Shown here: positions 56,994 through 64,000 of the stretch, piece by piece
Layout of the letters: the number at the start of each line of letters is the position of its first letter
How positions within the stretch are numbered: position 1 is the stretch's first letter
From: Paracoccus marinaquae
Lineage (GTDB): Bacteria; Pseudomonadota; Alphaproteobacteria; Rhodobacterales; Rhodobacteraceae
Length of the DNA: 64,000 nucleotides
Direction of reading: 5' to 3'
NCBI RefSeq assembly: GCF_018860165.1
Contig: NZ_JAHKNG010000004.1
Location: 116,618 to 180,617 of the forward strand
Program-made: the position numbers and the translations under genes
The notes under the pieces: generated by a model
What the model was told of the DNA's origin: nothing
What the model saw: the letters and a program-made list of their open reading frames with translations, nothing else
Database searches by the model: none

Positions 56994-57976
56994 GCCTGCC
57001 TGCTGCGGGCTACGAGATCGAGGTCGAGCAGGTCTTCGGCCCCGAGGACGGGCGCGAGATCCGGGTGATCTCGACCACCGATCTGGTCTCGATCGACAGT
57101 GTATTGCGAGATTTCGTCGAGGGCCATCCGGGCAGTCGCATCCGCTATGCCCAGGCCGCCAGCGTCGAGGTGTTCCGCGCCATCCATGACGAGGGGGCGG
57201 CCTATGATCTGGTCATGTCCTCGGCCATGGATCTGCAGATGAAGCTGGCCAATGACGGCTTTGCCGCCTCGGTCCAGCCGCAGATCGGGGCGCTGCCGGC
57301 CTGGGCGCGCTGGCGCGACCAGCTCTACGGGGTGGCGCTGGAGCCGGTGCTGACACTGGCCTCGCGCCGGGCCTTCGGCGATCTGCCGATCCCGCGCACC
57401 CGGCGCGACCTGATCGCCATGCTGCGCGAGAACCCCGACCGCTTTGACGGCCGCATCGCCAGCTATGACCCGCGATCCTCGGGGGTCGGCTATTTCCTGA
57501 TCTCGCAGGACAGCCAGCAGTCCGACGGGTTCTGGCGGCTGGCCGAGGTGATGGGCCGGCTGAATGCGCGGCTGTTCTGCTGTTCGGGCGAGATGATCGA
57601 CGAATTGCGCGCCGGGCGACTGGCCATCGCGTATAATGTCGTGGCCAGCTATGCCGCGCGCTATACGCCCGACGATCCCGACCTCGTGCGGCTGGCGCTC
57701 GAGGATTATACGCTGGCCATTATCCGCTCGGCGCTGGTGCCGGCGAATGCGGGCAATCCCGAGGGTGCGACGGACCTGCTGTCCTATCTGCTGTCGCCGC
57801 CGGCGCAGCAGCATTTCGCCGAAAGTTCCGGCACCGCGCTGATGCCGGGCGCCGGCCAGCCGCCGCAGCCGCATCTGCGGCCGATCCGGCTGGATGCCGG
57901 GCTGCTGGTCTATGACGACCAGTTGCGCCGGGCCGGGCTGCTGAGCGAATGGAACGCCGCCATGGTCCAGCCCTGA
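56951..57976 (+). CDS. Extracellular solute-binding protein linked to TctDE
   Basis: This 341-residue protein has a signal peptide (LVLAAVLGLGLSLPAAGYE). It resembles the iron-type/Fbp-like class of ABC binding proteins (Asp-Leu-Val-Met-Ser-Ser hinge, SSGVGYFLI). No ABC permease or ATPase follows. Overlap with tctE implies that it is an accessory ligand-binding protein for the sensor rather than part of a transporter. Similar TctDE-linked binding proteins exist in other proteobacteria. Confidence 0.8.
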   Translation: MRDLVLAAVLGLGLSLPAAGYEIEVEQVFGPEDGREIRVISTTDLVSIDSVLRDFVEGHPGSRIRYAQAASVEVFRAIHDEGAAYDLVMSSAMDLQMKLANDGFAASVQPQIGALPAWARWRDQLYGVALEPVLTLASRRAFGDLPIPRTRRDLIAMLRENPDRFDGRIASYDPRSSGVGYFLISQDSQQSDGFWRLAEVMGRLNARLFCCSGEMIDELRAGRLAIAYNVVASYAARYTPDDPDLVRLALEDYTLAIIRSALVPANAGNPEGATDLLSYLLSPPAQQHFAESSGTALMPGAGQPPQPHLRPIRLDAGLLVYDDQLRRAGLLSEWNAAMVQP

Positions 57977-58023
57977 GCCGCAACCGTCTTGGCGGGGCGG
58001 CGTTTCGGTGCTATCGCCATGCC

Positions 58024-58144
58024 GTTCTCAGGGCGGGGTGCAATTCCCCACCGGCGGTGACAGCCCGCGAGCGCCTTCGCATGAAGGGTCAGCAGATCCG
58101 GTGAAATTCCGGGGCCGACGGTGAAAGTCCGGATGGAAGAGAAC
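58024..58144 (+). ncRNA. FMN riboswitch (RFN element)
   Basis: The conserved RFN blocks appear in order: CTCAGGGCGGGGTGCAATTC, CACCGGCGGTGACAGCCCGC, GGTCAGCAGATCCGGTGAAA and CGACGGTGAAAGTCCGGATG. Helix P1 is closed by GTTCTC (58024-58029) and GAGAAC (58139-58144). Downstream, GTCAAGGC (58171-58178) and GCCTGAC (58191-58197) can form a stem before GCTGTTTT, a possible terminator. FMN binding should lower ribH expression. Confidence 0.93.
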
Positions 58145-58223
58145 CGGGGCCGGTCCTTTCCCAGGGATCGGTCAAGGCTCGTGCTCTGGGGCCTGACGCT
58201 GTTTTAACGGAGGGTTCCGAAAG

Positions 58224-58697
58224 ATGACCAACACCAATCCCCGCATCGCCTTCATCAAGGCCCGCTGGCATGCCGATATCGTCGATCGCGCGCATGAGGG
58301 TTTCCTGGCCGAGGCCGCGAAGCTGATCTCCGGCGCGCAGATCGACAGCTTCGACGTGCCCGGCGCCTTCGAGATGCCGCTGCTGGCCAAGAAGCTGGCG
58401 CTGAGCGGCGCCTATGACGCCATCGTGGCGGCAGCCTTCGTGGTCGATGGCGGCATCTATCGCCATGACTTCGTCGCCGGCGCCGTGGTCACCGGGCTGA
58501 TGAATGTGGGGCTTGAGACCGGCGTGCCCTGTTTCTCGGTCTCGCTGACGCCGCACAACTATCAGGAGACCGAGGCCATGACGGCCTTTTTCCGCGATCA
58601 TTTCGTGCGGAAGGGGGCCGAGGCGGCCGAGGCCGTGCGTCAGGTCCTGGCGCTTGAGAGCCGGCTGGCCGCCACGCAGCGCGCCTCGGTCGCCTGA
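58224..58697 (+). CDS. ribH: 6,7-dimethyl-8-ribityllumazine synthase
   Basis: RibH makes lumazine, the direct precursor of riboflavin. The 157-residue protein has RIAFIKARWHADIVDRAHEGF, the GAFEMPLLAKKLA loop and YDAIVAAAFVVDGGIYRHDFVAGAVVTGLMNVGLETGVP. Its N-terminus and size fit the type II (RibH2) enzymes of alphaproteobacteria such as Brucella. It stands alone without other rib genes, under the FMN riboswitch. GGAGG precedes the ATG. Confidence 0.92.
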   Translation: MTNTNPRIAFIKARWHADIVDRAHEGFLAEAAKLISGAQIDSFDVPGAFEMPLLAKKLALSGAYDAIVAAAFVVDGGIYRHDFVAGAVVTGLMNVGLETGVPCFSVSLTPHNYQETEAMTAFFRDHFVRKGAEAAEAVRQVLALESRLAATQRASVA

Positions 58698-58776
58698 GGC
58701 CGCGGGAGGACGCCCTCTCGACAGCGGGCGTCCGAACCGGGATATCTGGGGCCTGCCCACGCGACGGAGTGTCCCC

Positions 58777-59931
58777 ATGCCCAGCCTCTTTGCCTTCGCC
58801 ACCGCGACCGAGATCCTGTTCGGCCGCGGGCAGTCCGATGCGGCACCGGCCCGGGTCGCCAGGCTGGGGCGGCGGGTGCTGCTGGTGCATGGCGGCAATC
58901 CTGCCCGCAGCGCCGGCCTGCGCCGCGCCTTGGGCCTCATGGGCTGCGAGGTGACCGGCTTTGCGGTCGCGCATGAACCCGACATCGCGCTGATCGAGGC
59001 GGGCGTCCTCGCCGCGCGCCGCGCGGATGCGCAGGTCGTGGTGGCAATGGGCGGCGGGGCCGTGATCGACGCCGGCAAGGCCATCGCGGCGCTGGTTCCC
59101 GCGACCCGGCCGCTGCTGGATCACCTTGAGGTGGTGGGGCAGGGGCTGCCGCTGGATCACCCGCCGCTGCCCTTCGTCGCCCTGCCGACCACCGCCGGCA
59201 CCGGCGCCGAGGTCACCCGCAACGCCGTCATCGCGGTGCCCGAACACCGCCGCAAGGTCAGCCTGCGCGATCTGCGCATGCTGCCGCATCTCGCCATCGT
59301 CGATCCGGCCCTGACCGATCATTGCCCGCGTGCGGTGACACTGGCCTCGGGGCTGGACGCGGTGACGCAGGTGATCGAGCCCTATATCTGCACCCGCGCC
59401 AATCCGCTGACCGATGCGCTGTGCCGTGACGCCATTCCGCGCGGTCTGGCCGCGATCCGGCGGCTGATGCAGGCCGAGGATCCGGCGGCGCGCGACGAGA
59501 TGGCCTGGGTCAGCCTCTGCGGCGGGCTGGCGCTGGCAAATGCGGGGCTGGGCGCGGTTCATGGGCTGGCCGGGCCTCTGGGCGGGCTGACCGGGGCCGC
59601 GCATGGCGCGATCTGCGGGGTGCTGCTGCCGCATGTGCTGCGCGCGAATCGCCGCGCCGTCACCGACCCGGCGCTGGCCCTGCGGATGGGCGAGGTGGGC
59701 GGCTGGATCGGCCGGGCCTTCGGCCGCGACGCCGCCTCGGTCGAGGATGCGGCGGCCCTGCTGGCCGACTGGTCGCAGGATGCGGGGTTGCCGAAGCTGA
59801 CCGCGCTTGGCATCGATGAGGCGGCGCAACAGGCAGCGGCGGATGCGGCGGTGTCCTCGTCCTCGATGAAGGCCAATCCGGCGATCCTGTCGGTGGCGGA
59901 TCTGCGCGACCTGATGCGCACCGCCGGCTGA
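58777..59931 (+). CDS. Iron-containing (group III) alcohol dehydrogenase family protein
   Basis: This 384-residue protein has the Fe-ADH/dehydroquinate-synthase fold: MGGGAVIDAGKAIAALV for NAD binding and PTTAGTGAEVTRNAVI. The metal ligands aligned to FucO are Asp194, Gln198, His262 and His276, so the usual second ligand His is Gln here (LDAVTQVIEPY). The substrate is unknown. Candidates are alcohols or maleylacetate-like compounds. The ATG at 58777 is the family start. Confidence 0.85.
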   Translation: MPSLFAFATATEILFGRGQSDAAPARVARLGRRVLLVHGGNPARSAGLRRALGLMGCEVTGFAVAHEPDIALIEAGVLAARRADAQVVVAMGGGAVIDAGKAIAALVPATRPLLDHLEVVGQGLPLDHPPLPFVALPTTAGTGAEVTRNAVIAVPEHRRKVSLRDLRMLPHLAIVDPALTDHCPRAVTLASGLDAVTQVIEPYICTRANPLTDALCRDAIPRGLAAIRRLMQAEDPAARDEMAWVSLCGGLALANAGLGAVHGLAGPLGGLTGAAHGAICGVLLPHVLRANRRAVTDPALALRMGEVGGWIGRAFGRDAASVEDAAALLADWSQDAGLPKLTALGIDEAAQQAAADAAVSSSSMKANPAILSVADLRDLMRTAG

Positions 59932-59934
59932 GGC

Positions 59935-60357
59935 TCAGACCAGACCCATCTCGGCCAGTGCAGCGGCGACCTCGGGCGGCAGCGCCTCCTCGTCGCCGCG
60001 CCCCCGCGGCAGATCGGGGGGCGCGTCCGTGCCGGCCAGATAGCGCCAGCCCTGAAATGGCCGGCGCGGCACCGCGGCGACCCGGATCAGGTCGCGGTCC
60101 AGCACCAGCGCGCAACGGCGGATGCCGTCCTCGCCGATCCGCTCATCCAGTCGCAGCAGGCGCTGGCGGGCCAGCATGACCCCCTTGAACACCCAGTAGA
60201 TCGAGCCGCCCTGCAACAGCTCACCCTCACGTTTCGGCCACATGCGGGTCACATGCACCGCCGGCGCGTCGCCGAAACGCTGATCCTGCCAGGCGGCCAG
60301 ATCTTCGGGGCCGTCGGATCCGACGCAGAGCTTCATGAGATTCAGCGGGGCAGGCAT
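59935..60357 (-). CDS. DUF1489 family protein
   Basis: This 140-residue soluble protein matches DUF1489, which is largely restricted to alphaproteobacteria: LNLMKLCVGSDGPEDLAAWQ, RMWPKREGELLQGGSIYWVFKGVMLARQ and PRRPFQGWRYL. The function is unknown. It converges with the Fe-ADH gene, three bases apart. The ATG at 60357 is the conserved start. Confidence 0.88.
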   Translation of the reverse strand: MPAPLNLMKLCVGSDGPEDLAAWQDQRFGDAPAVHVTRMWPKREGELLQGGSIYWVFKGVMLARQRLLRLDERIGEDGIRRCALVLDRDLIRVAAVPRRPFQGWRYLAGTDAPPDLPRGRGDEEALPPEVAAALAEMGLV

Positions 60358-60582
60358 GGGCGCAGGATAGGCGTCCGGACAGGGGGCCGCAAGCCACCGT
60401 GGCAGGCGCAGTCGCGGGTGCCGGCCCCGGCCATCACCCGATCCGGGGCGCGTCGTGGCTGCAAGATGCAGTTTCAACGCGGCGTGGATAATATACCCAT
60501 GGGCCAAGTTGATCTCAACCGTTAGGTTTGCGTGTACATAACGATTCGTTTCGATGTGGTGGCTGGCTGCGGGAGGGACGAT

Positions 60583-61251
60583 ATGCAGATCGACAAGAAT
60601 GCGGTTCTGTCCGGCAGGGCAGGGCCCGGGCCGGGATCAGGCATTCCCGGGTACGTCATCTATACGCGGGTCGGCGACGAAGACCTGGGACGGGTCACTG
60701 TCTGCCTTGCCGCGCAGGAACACGATATCGCGGCATTCGTGGCCGAACGCGAGGAATACGACATCGCCGGGCGTTTTTCCGATCGCGAGGCCGGTTCCGG
60801 GAATGCGCATGACGGATTGCGTCAGGCCCTGTGCCGTTGCCACGAGACGGGTGCGGCGCTGCTGATCTCGCGCCTGGACCGGCTGCCCATCGCGAACATG
60901 GGGTTGGCTCCGTTCTTCGACGACCCGCAGATCGCCCTGCGGGTTGCAGTGCTGCCCGGCGCCAGCCCCGACGAGCTTCGCGCCCATGCCCGCCTTGGCG
61001 AGCAGGAAAGGCGCTGCGCCGCCAGCCGGGCGGCGGACAATCTCAGGAAAAGCCGGTCCTGGTCCGGCGCCCCCGAGACATCGGCTCCGGACCGGACCGA
61101 GCAGGTCGCGCGCATCGCCTTGCCGATGCGCGAGAACGGCGCGACCCTGCACGACATCGCCATGGCCCTGAACCGCGCCGGGCTGACCACGCCCCGCGGC
61201 AGCGCCTGGCGGCCGGCGCAGGTGTCCCGAATACTGCAGCGGATGACATAG
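60583..61251 (+). CDS. Degenerate serine-recombinase-like protein
   Basis: This 222-residue protein has an N-terminal resolvase-like domain (about 22-125, with [12 protein letters not shown] and [11 protein letters not shown]) and a C-terminal recombinase-type helical tail with a [36 protein letters not shown] pattern. The catalytic serine of the Y-[TA]-R-V-S motif is replaced (TRVG), so strand cleavage is unlikely. The ATG at 60583 has GGGAGGG five bases before it. A GTG at 60532 is an alternative. It may be a DNA-binding remnant or a regulator. Confidence 0.65.
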   Translation: MQIDKNAVLSGRAGPGPGSGIPGYVIYTRVGDEDLGRVTVCLAAQEHDIAAFVAEREEYDIAGRFSDREAGSGNAHDGLRQALCRCHETGAALLISRLDRLPIANMGLAPFFDDPQIALRVAVLPGASPDELRAHARLGEQERRCAASRAADNLRKSRSWSGAPETSAPDRTEQVARIALPMRENGATLHDIAMALNRAGLTTPRGSAWRPAQVSRILQRMT

Positions 61252-61471
61252 GATCGGGTTGAGCGCCGAAAAAGCCCGGGCGGCATCTGCCTTGCGCGGC
61301 GGTCCTGCAAAAGGTCCGGGGCAGGGTGCCCGCATGACGGACCCGCGCGGCCGGGCCCGCGTCCTTTGGCAAGGGCCGCAATCCGCTTGCAGTGCCCCGT
61401 CTGCGCGACTAGAAGTGCGGAAATTTTCAGGTCGCCACGACCCGGCGGCCCTTCTGGCTATGAGGAAGATG

Positions 61472-62806
61472 ATGCAGGTCAAGGAAACCCGGAACGAAGG
61501 TCTGAAACGCGGCTATCAGTTTACCCTGCCCGCAGCCGAGCTGGCCGAGACGGTCAATGCCAAGCTGAAAGAGGCGCAGCCCGAGATCGAGATGAAGGGC
61601 TTCCGCAAGGGCAAGGTGCCGCTGGCGATGCTGAAGAAGCAGTTCGGCCCGCGCGTGATGGGCGATGCCATGCAGGAAGCCATCGACGGCGCCCTGCGCA
61701 AGCATCTGGAAGAATCGGGCGACCGCCCGGCGGCCCAGCCCAATGTCGAGATGGATAACGGCGAGGGCTGGAAGGAAGGCGACGACGTGATCGTCACCGT
61801 CTCCTACGAGGCGCTGCCGGCGATCCCCGAAATCGACCTGGGCGATCTGAAGCTGGAAAAGCTGACCGTGGCGGCCGAAGAGGCGGCGATCGCCGAAGCG
61901 CTGGAAAACCTGGCGAAATCGGCGCAGGACTTCGAGGATCGCCGCAAGGGCAGCAAGGCCAAGGACGGCGATCAGGTGGTGATCGACTTCAAGGGCTCGG
62001 TCGACGGCGAACTCTTCGAGGGTGGCTCGGGCGAGGATTACCCGCTGGTGCTGGGCTCGAACAGCTTCATCCCCGGCTTCGAGGCGCAACTGGTCGGCGC
62101 CAAGGCCGATGACGAGGTCAAGGTCGAGGTCAAGTTCCCCGAGGAATATGGCGCCAAGCATCTGGCCGGCAAGGACGCGGTCTTCGACTGCACGGTGAAG
62201 GCGGTCAAGGCCCCGAAACCGGCTGAGATCGACGACGAACTGGCCAAGAAATTCGGTTCCGACGATCTCGAGGCGCTGAAAGCCCAGATCGCCGGCCGCC
62301 TGGAGGCGGAATATGCCGGCGCCGCCCGCGCGATCATGAAGCGCGCGCTGCTGGATCAGCTGGACGACAAGGTGAAATTCGAGCTGCCCGAGTCGCTGGT
62401 CGAGGCCGAGGCGCACCAGATCGCGCATCAGCTGTGGCACGAGGAAAACCCCGAGGTCCATGATCACAACCACGGCAGCATCGAACCGACCGACGAGCAC
62501 AAGAAACTGGCCGAGCGCCGGGTGCGTCTGGGCCTGCTGCTGGCCGAGATCGGCCAGAAGGCCGAAGTGAGCGTCTCGGATCAGGAGATGACCCAGGCGG
62601 TGCTGCAGGCCGCGCGCCAGTATCCGGGCCAGGAACGCGCCTTCTTCGAGTTCATCCAGCAGAATCAGGCGGCACAACAGCAGCTGCGCGCACCGATCTT
62701 CGAGGACAAGGTCGTCGATCACATCGCCGAACAGGCCGGTGTCACCGAAAAGCAGGTCAGTAAGGAAGAACTGGAAAAAGCCGTCGAGTCCCTGGACGAG
62801 CTATAA
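61472..62806 (+). CDS. tig: Trigger factor, ribosome-associated chaperone and peptidyl-prolyl isomerase
   Basis: This 444-residue chaperone binds nascent chains at the ribosome exit. It has an N-terminal ribosome-binding domain with the FRKGKVP signature in [19 protein letters not shown], a central FKBP-type PPIase (about 155-245, [20 protein letters not shown]) and a helical C-terminal domain. The ATG at 61472 is chosen because AGGAAG precedes it, and MQVKET is the family start. Upstream in-frame sequence is not coding. Confidence 0.95.
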   Translation: MQVKETRNEGLKRGYQFTLPAAELAETVNAKLKEAQPEIEMKGFRKGKVPLAMLKKQFGPRVMGDAMQEAIDGALRKHLEESGDRPAAQPNVEMDNGEGWKEGDDVIVTVSYEALPAIPEIDLGDLKLEKLTVAAEEAAIAEALENLAKSAQDFEDRRKGSKAKDGDQVVIDFKGSVDGELFEGGSGEDYPLVLGSNSFIPGFEAQLVGAKADDEVKVEVKFPEEYGAKHLAGKDAVFDCTVKAVKAPKPAEIDDELAKKFGSDDLEALKAQIAGRLEAEYAGAARAIMKRALLDQLDDKVKFELPESLVEAEAHQIAHQLWHEENPEVHDHNHGSIEPTDEHKKLAERRVRLGLLLAEIGQKAEVSVSDQEMTQAVLQAARQYPGQERAFFEFIQQNQAAQQQLRAPIFEDKVVDHIAEQAGVTEKQVSKEELEKAVESLDEL

Positions 62807-62828
62807 GGCTCACTTTCCTCACGATGGT

Positions 62829-62862
62829 AAGCCGCGGCCATATGGACCGCGGCTTATTATTT
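62829..62862 (+). terminator. Intrinsic terminator of tig
   Basis: AAGCCGCGG (62829-62837) pairs with CCGCGGCTT (62847-62855) and is followed by ATTATTTT. This is a clear rho-independent terminator 22 bases after the stop. Confidence 0.85.
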
Positions 62863-63303
62863 TGGCGATAGGCCACCCGCAAGCGCGTGAGACGCGAATG
62901 AGAGGTTTCCATTTCCTGATTGCGGGTTGTCGGGAGTTTGGAAGCGCCGTTTCTCGGCAGGCCCGCTCTCGTAATAGAGTTTGAAGATATTTTCCATAAT
63001 ACCGATTATTGCGACTTCGATCATCTCTGGTTGAAAGTGTAAAGGTCCCTTATAGATGAGACTCCTATTATGAGACTGGATCTGGCGTTGAGTGCTCCGT
63101 CGGGACGTTGGTAAAGGCTCCTCAGCGGTGTGGTTCGTGCAAAACCCCTGTTGAGACCCGGGATCCGGTCATGGCCACGCGCGGCGCTATCTGAAGGCTG
63201 CGTGTGGCCATGATCTCTCACCTGCGCTGACCTTGCCGAAATCGGGATCGCCAAGCTTATCACAGAGCTTCAGCACAGCATCGCGCATGACTGATCCGAC
63301 ACC
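62863..63303. other. Region with no supported gene
   Basis: About 440 bases have lower GC than the core genome and only short, overlapping open frames. I see no tRNA, no recognisable RNA element and no domain. It may be degraded mobile DNA next to the IS elements. Confidence 0.5.
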
Positions 63304-63307
63304 TGTT

Positions 63308-63363
63308 GATTTCCACCCAGAACTGACCCGGGAGAGCGCGTAATTTCCATTGAGAATTGACCC
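63308..63363 (+). repeat. Terminal direct repeats of the IS21 element
   Basis: Two imperfect copies at 63308-63329 and 63342-63363 share the core ATTTCCA...GA..TGACCC. Such subterminal repeats are typical transposase binding sites in the IS21 family. Confidence 0.7.
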
Positions 63364-63416
63364 ATGTGACCCTCCCCGCAACGCAGCTTGCAGCGGGGGA
63401 TTCCGGAGTGATCCAC

Positions 63417-63872
63417 ATGGGACTTTTGAACGTCATCCGCCGCATGGCCTTGCGGGAAAAGCTGCCGATCCGAGAGATCGCACGCCGAACCGGCCTGTCG
63501 CGGAACACCATCAAGAAATATCTGAGAGCAGGGACGATCGAGCCGAAGTTCAACGTTCCGGCTCGGTCGAGCAAGCTTGATCCCTACGCTGAAAAGCTTG
63601 CTGCGTGGCTGAAGACGGAGGCTGCAAAGTCACGCAAGCAGCGCCGAACCCTGAAGCAGTTGCATGGCGACCTCGTGGCGCTCGGCTACACGGGGTCCTA
63701 CAACCGGGTTGCGGCCTTCGCCCGAAAATGGCGGGTAGAACGCCAGCGCGAACAGCATACCACCGGGCGCGGCATCTTCGTCCCCTTGTCGTTCCGGCCC
63801 GGGGAGGCCTTCCAGTTCGACTGGAGCGAAGACTATGCGGTGCTTGGCGGAGAGCGCACGAAGTTGCAGGTC
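63417..63872 (+). pseudogene. istA: IS21 transposase IstA, truncated by insertion
   Basis: The first 152 residues of IstA are intact. A helix-turn-helix (about 18-37, with IREIARRTGLSRNTIKKYL) is followed by the start of the DDE/RNaseH-like domain with the first catalytic Asp135 in FQFDWSEDY. After GERTKLQV the expected AHIKLSHSRAF sequence is replaced by IS256 end sequence in the same frame, so the remaining catalytic acids are missing and the enzyme is dead. Confidence 0.8.
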
Positions 63873-64000
63873 GGGGAGTGTCAGGAACTCTGTGTATCTG
63901 ATCCGGCCCATGCAGTTTCAGATACTCAAGCGGCGAAGCGCTCGCCGAACATTATGGCGAACTGGTTGCGGGCCGCAAACCATTCCCGGACGTTTCGGCC
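63873..64000 (-). mobile_element. IS256-family insertion sequence, terminal part
   Basis: From 63873 the sequence GGGGAGTGTCAGGAACTCTG resembles the terminal inverted repeat of IS256-type elements, and a transposase 3' end lies 50 bases inside on the minus strand. The element interrupts the IS21 istA and continues past the window. Confidence 0.7.
63926..64000 (-). CDS. IS256-family transposase, C-terminal fragment at window edge
   Basis: The last 24 residues, reading GRNVREWFAARNQFAIMFGE and then RFAA before the stop, match the C-terminus of IS256/mutator-type transposases (W-x-x-A-x-NQFAIxFxERF pattern). The rest lies beyond the window edge, so completeness cannot be judged. Confidence 0.65.
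   Translation of the reverse strand, partial: GRNVREWFAARNQFAIMFGERFAA

Larger units (their letters stand above)
63304..63872 (+). mobile_element. IS21-family insertion sequence, left part, interrupted
   Basis: The element begins at TGTTGATTTCC (63304) with IS21-type multiple terminal repeats and continues into istA. At about 63873 the IS21 sequence stops abruptly and IS256-like sequence begins. The rest of istA, istB and the right end are beyond the window or lost. Confidence 0.8.

Noticed and set aside
63187..63381. 64-codon minus-strand ORF at the IS21 boundary
   Set aside because: It crosses from the gene-poor region into the IS21 end, has no motif and is probably chance or a relic.

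Overview
The window is high-GC DNA from an alphaproteobacterium of the Rhodobacteraceae, most likely Paracoccus or a close relative. The evidence is gene content and order: a class I lysyl-tRNA synthetase, the complex I accessory subunit NDUFA12 next to MlaD and a DUF2155 protein, accB-accC-aat, hisA-hisF-hisE, an H-NOX/diguanylate cyclase pair, and a roseobacter-style ectoine catabolic cluster. No sequence search was possible. Family names come from motifs and recalled family features.

Region by region: 1-1.4 kb holds a cut-off H-NOX-like protein and its GGDEF partner. 1.4-8.7 kb holds nadD, dacB, a TerB-like protein, lysK, a large beta-helix protein and a HugZ-like protein. 8.7-17.8 kb is an acetate module: acs, a DUF4212 small subunit and a sodium:solute symporter, then a cNMP/CBS/DUF294 protein, a small membrane protein, a receiver-only response regulator and a membrane sensor fused to a DEDDh exonuclease. 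17.8-33.3 kb is mostly housekeeping: a DjlA-like J protein, pth, clpP, clpX, NDUFA12, mlaD, aat, accCB, hisEFA, a YdiF-type CoA-transferase and a periplasmic MBL-fold protein. 33.3-34.1 kb holds the RNase P RNA gene and rpmG (L33), with a clear promoter and terminator.

34.2-47.7 kb is a complete ectoine/5-hydroxyectoine import and degradation locus. The divergent asnC-ssd-atf arm faces enuR, uehABC, usp and eutABC-doeA-doeB. The TRAP transporter imports ectoines, EutABC convert hydroxyectoine to ectoine, DoeA opens the ring, DoeB deacetylates to L-2,4-diaminobutyrate, and Atf and Ssd carry it to aspartate. EnuR (MocR type) and AsnC (Lrp type) are the likely regulators.

47.7-58 kb has a DUF1036 protein with a membrane partner. 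It is followed by a tripartite tricarboxylate transporter operon (tctC-tctB-tctA) that continues into an AtuA-family protein, DUF4387 and an AbrB-family membrane protein. Divergent to it are tctD-tctE and a solute-binding protein without an ABC transporter. The substrate is unknown, and this is the least understood metabolic system here. 58-62.8 kb has an FMN riboswitch-ribH unit, an iron-type alcohol dehydrogenase, a DUF1489 protein, a degenerate serine recombinase and tig. The end (63.3-64 kb) is an IS21-family element whose istA is broken by an IS256-family element running off the edge. I saw no CRISPR array, tRNA, rRNA or prophage.
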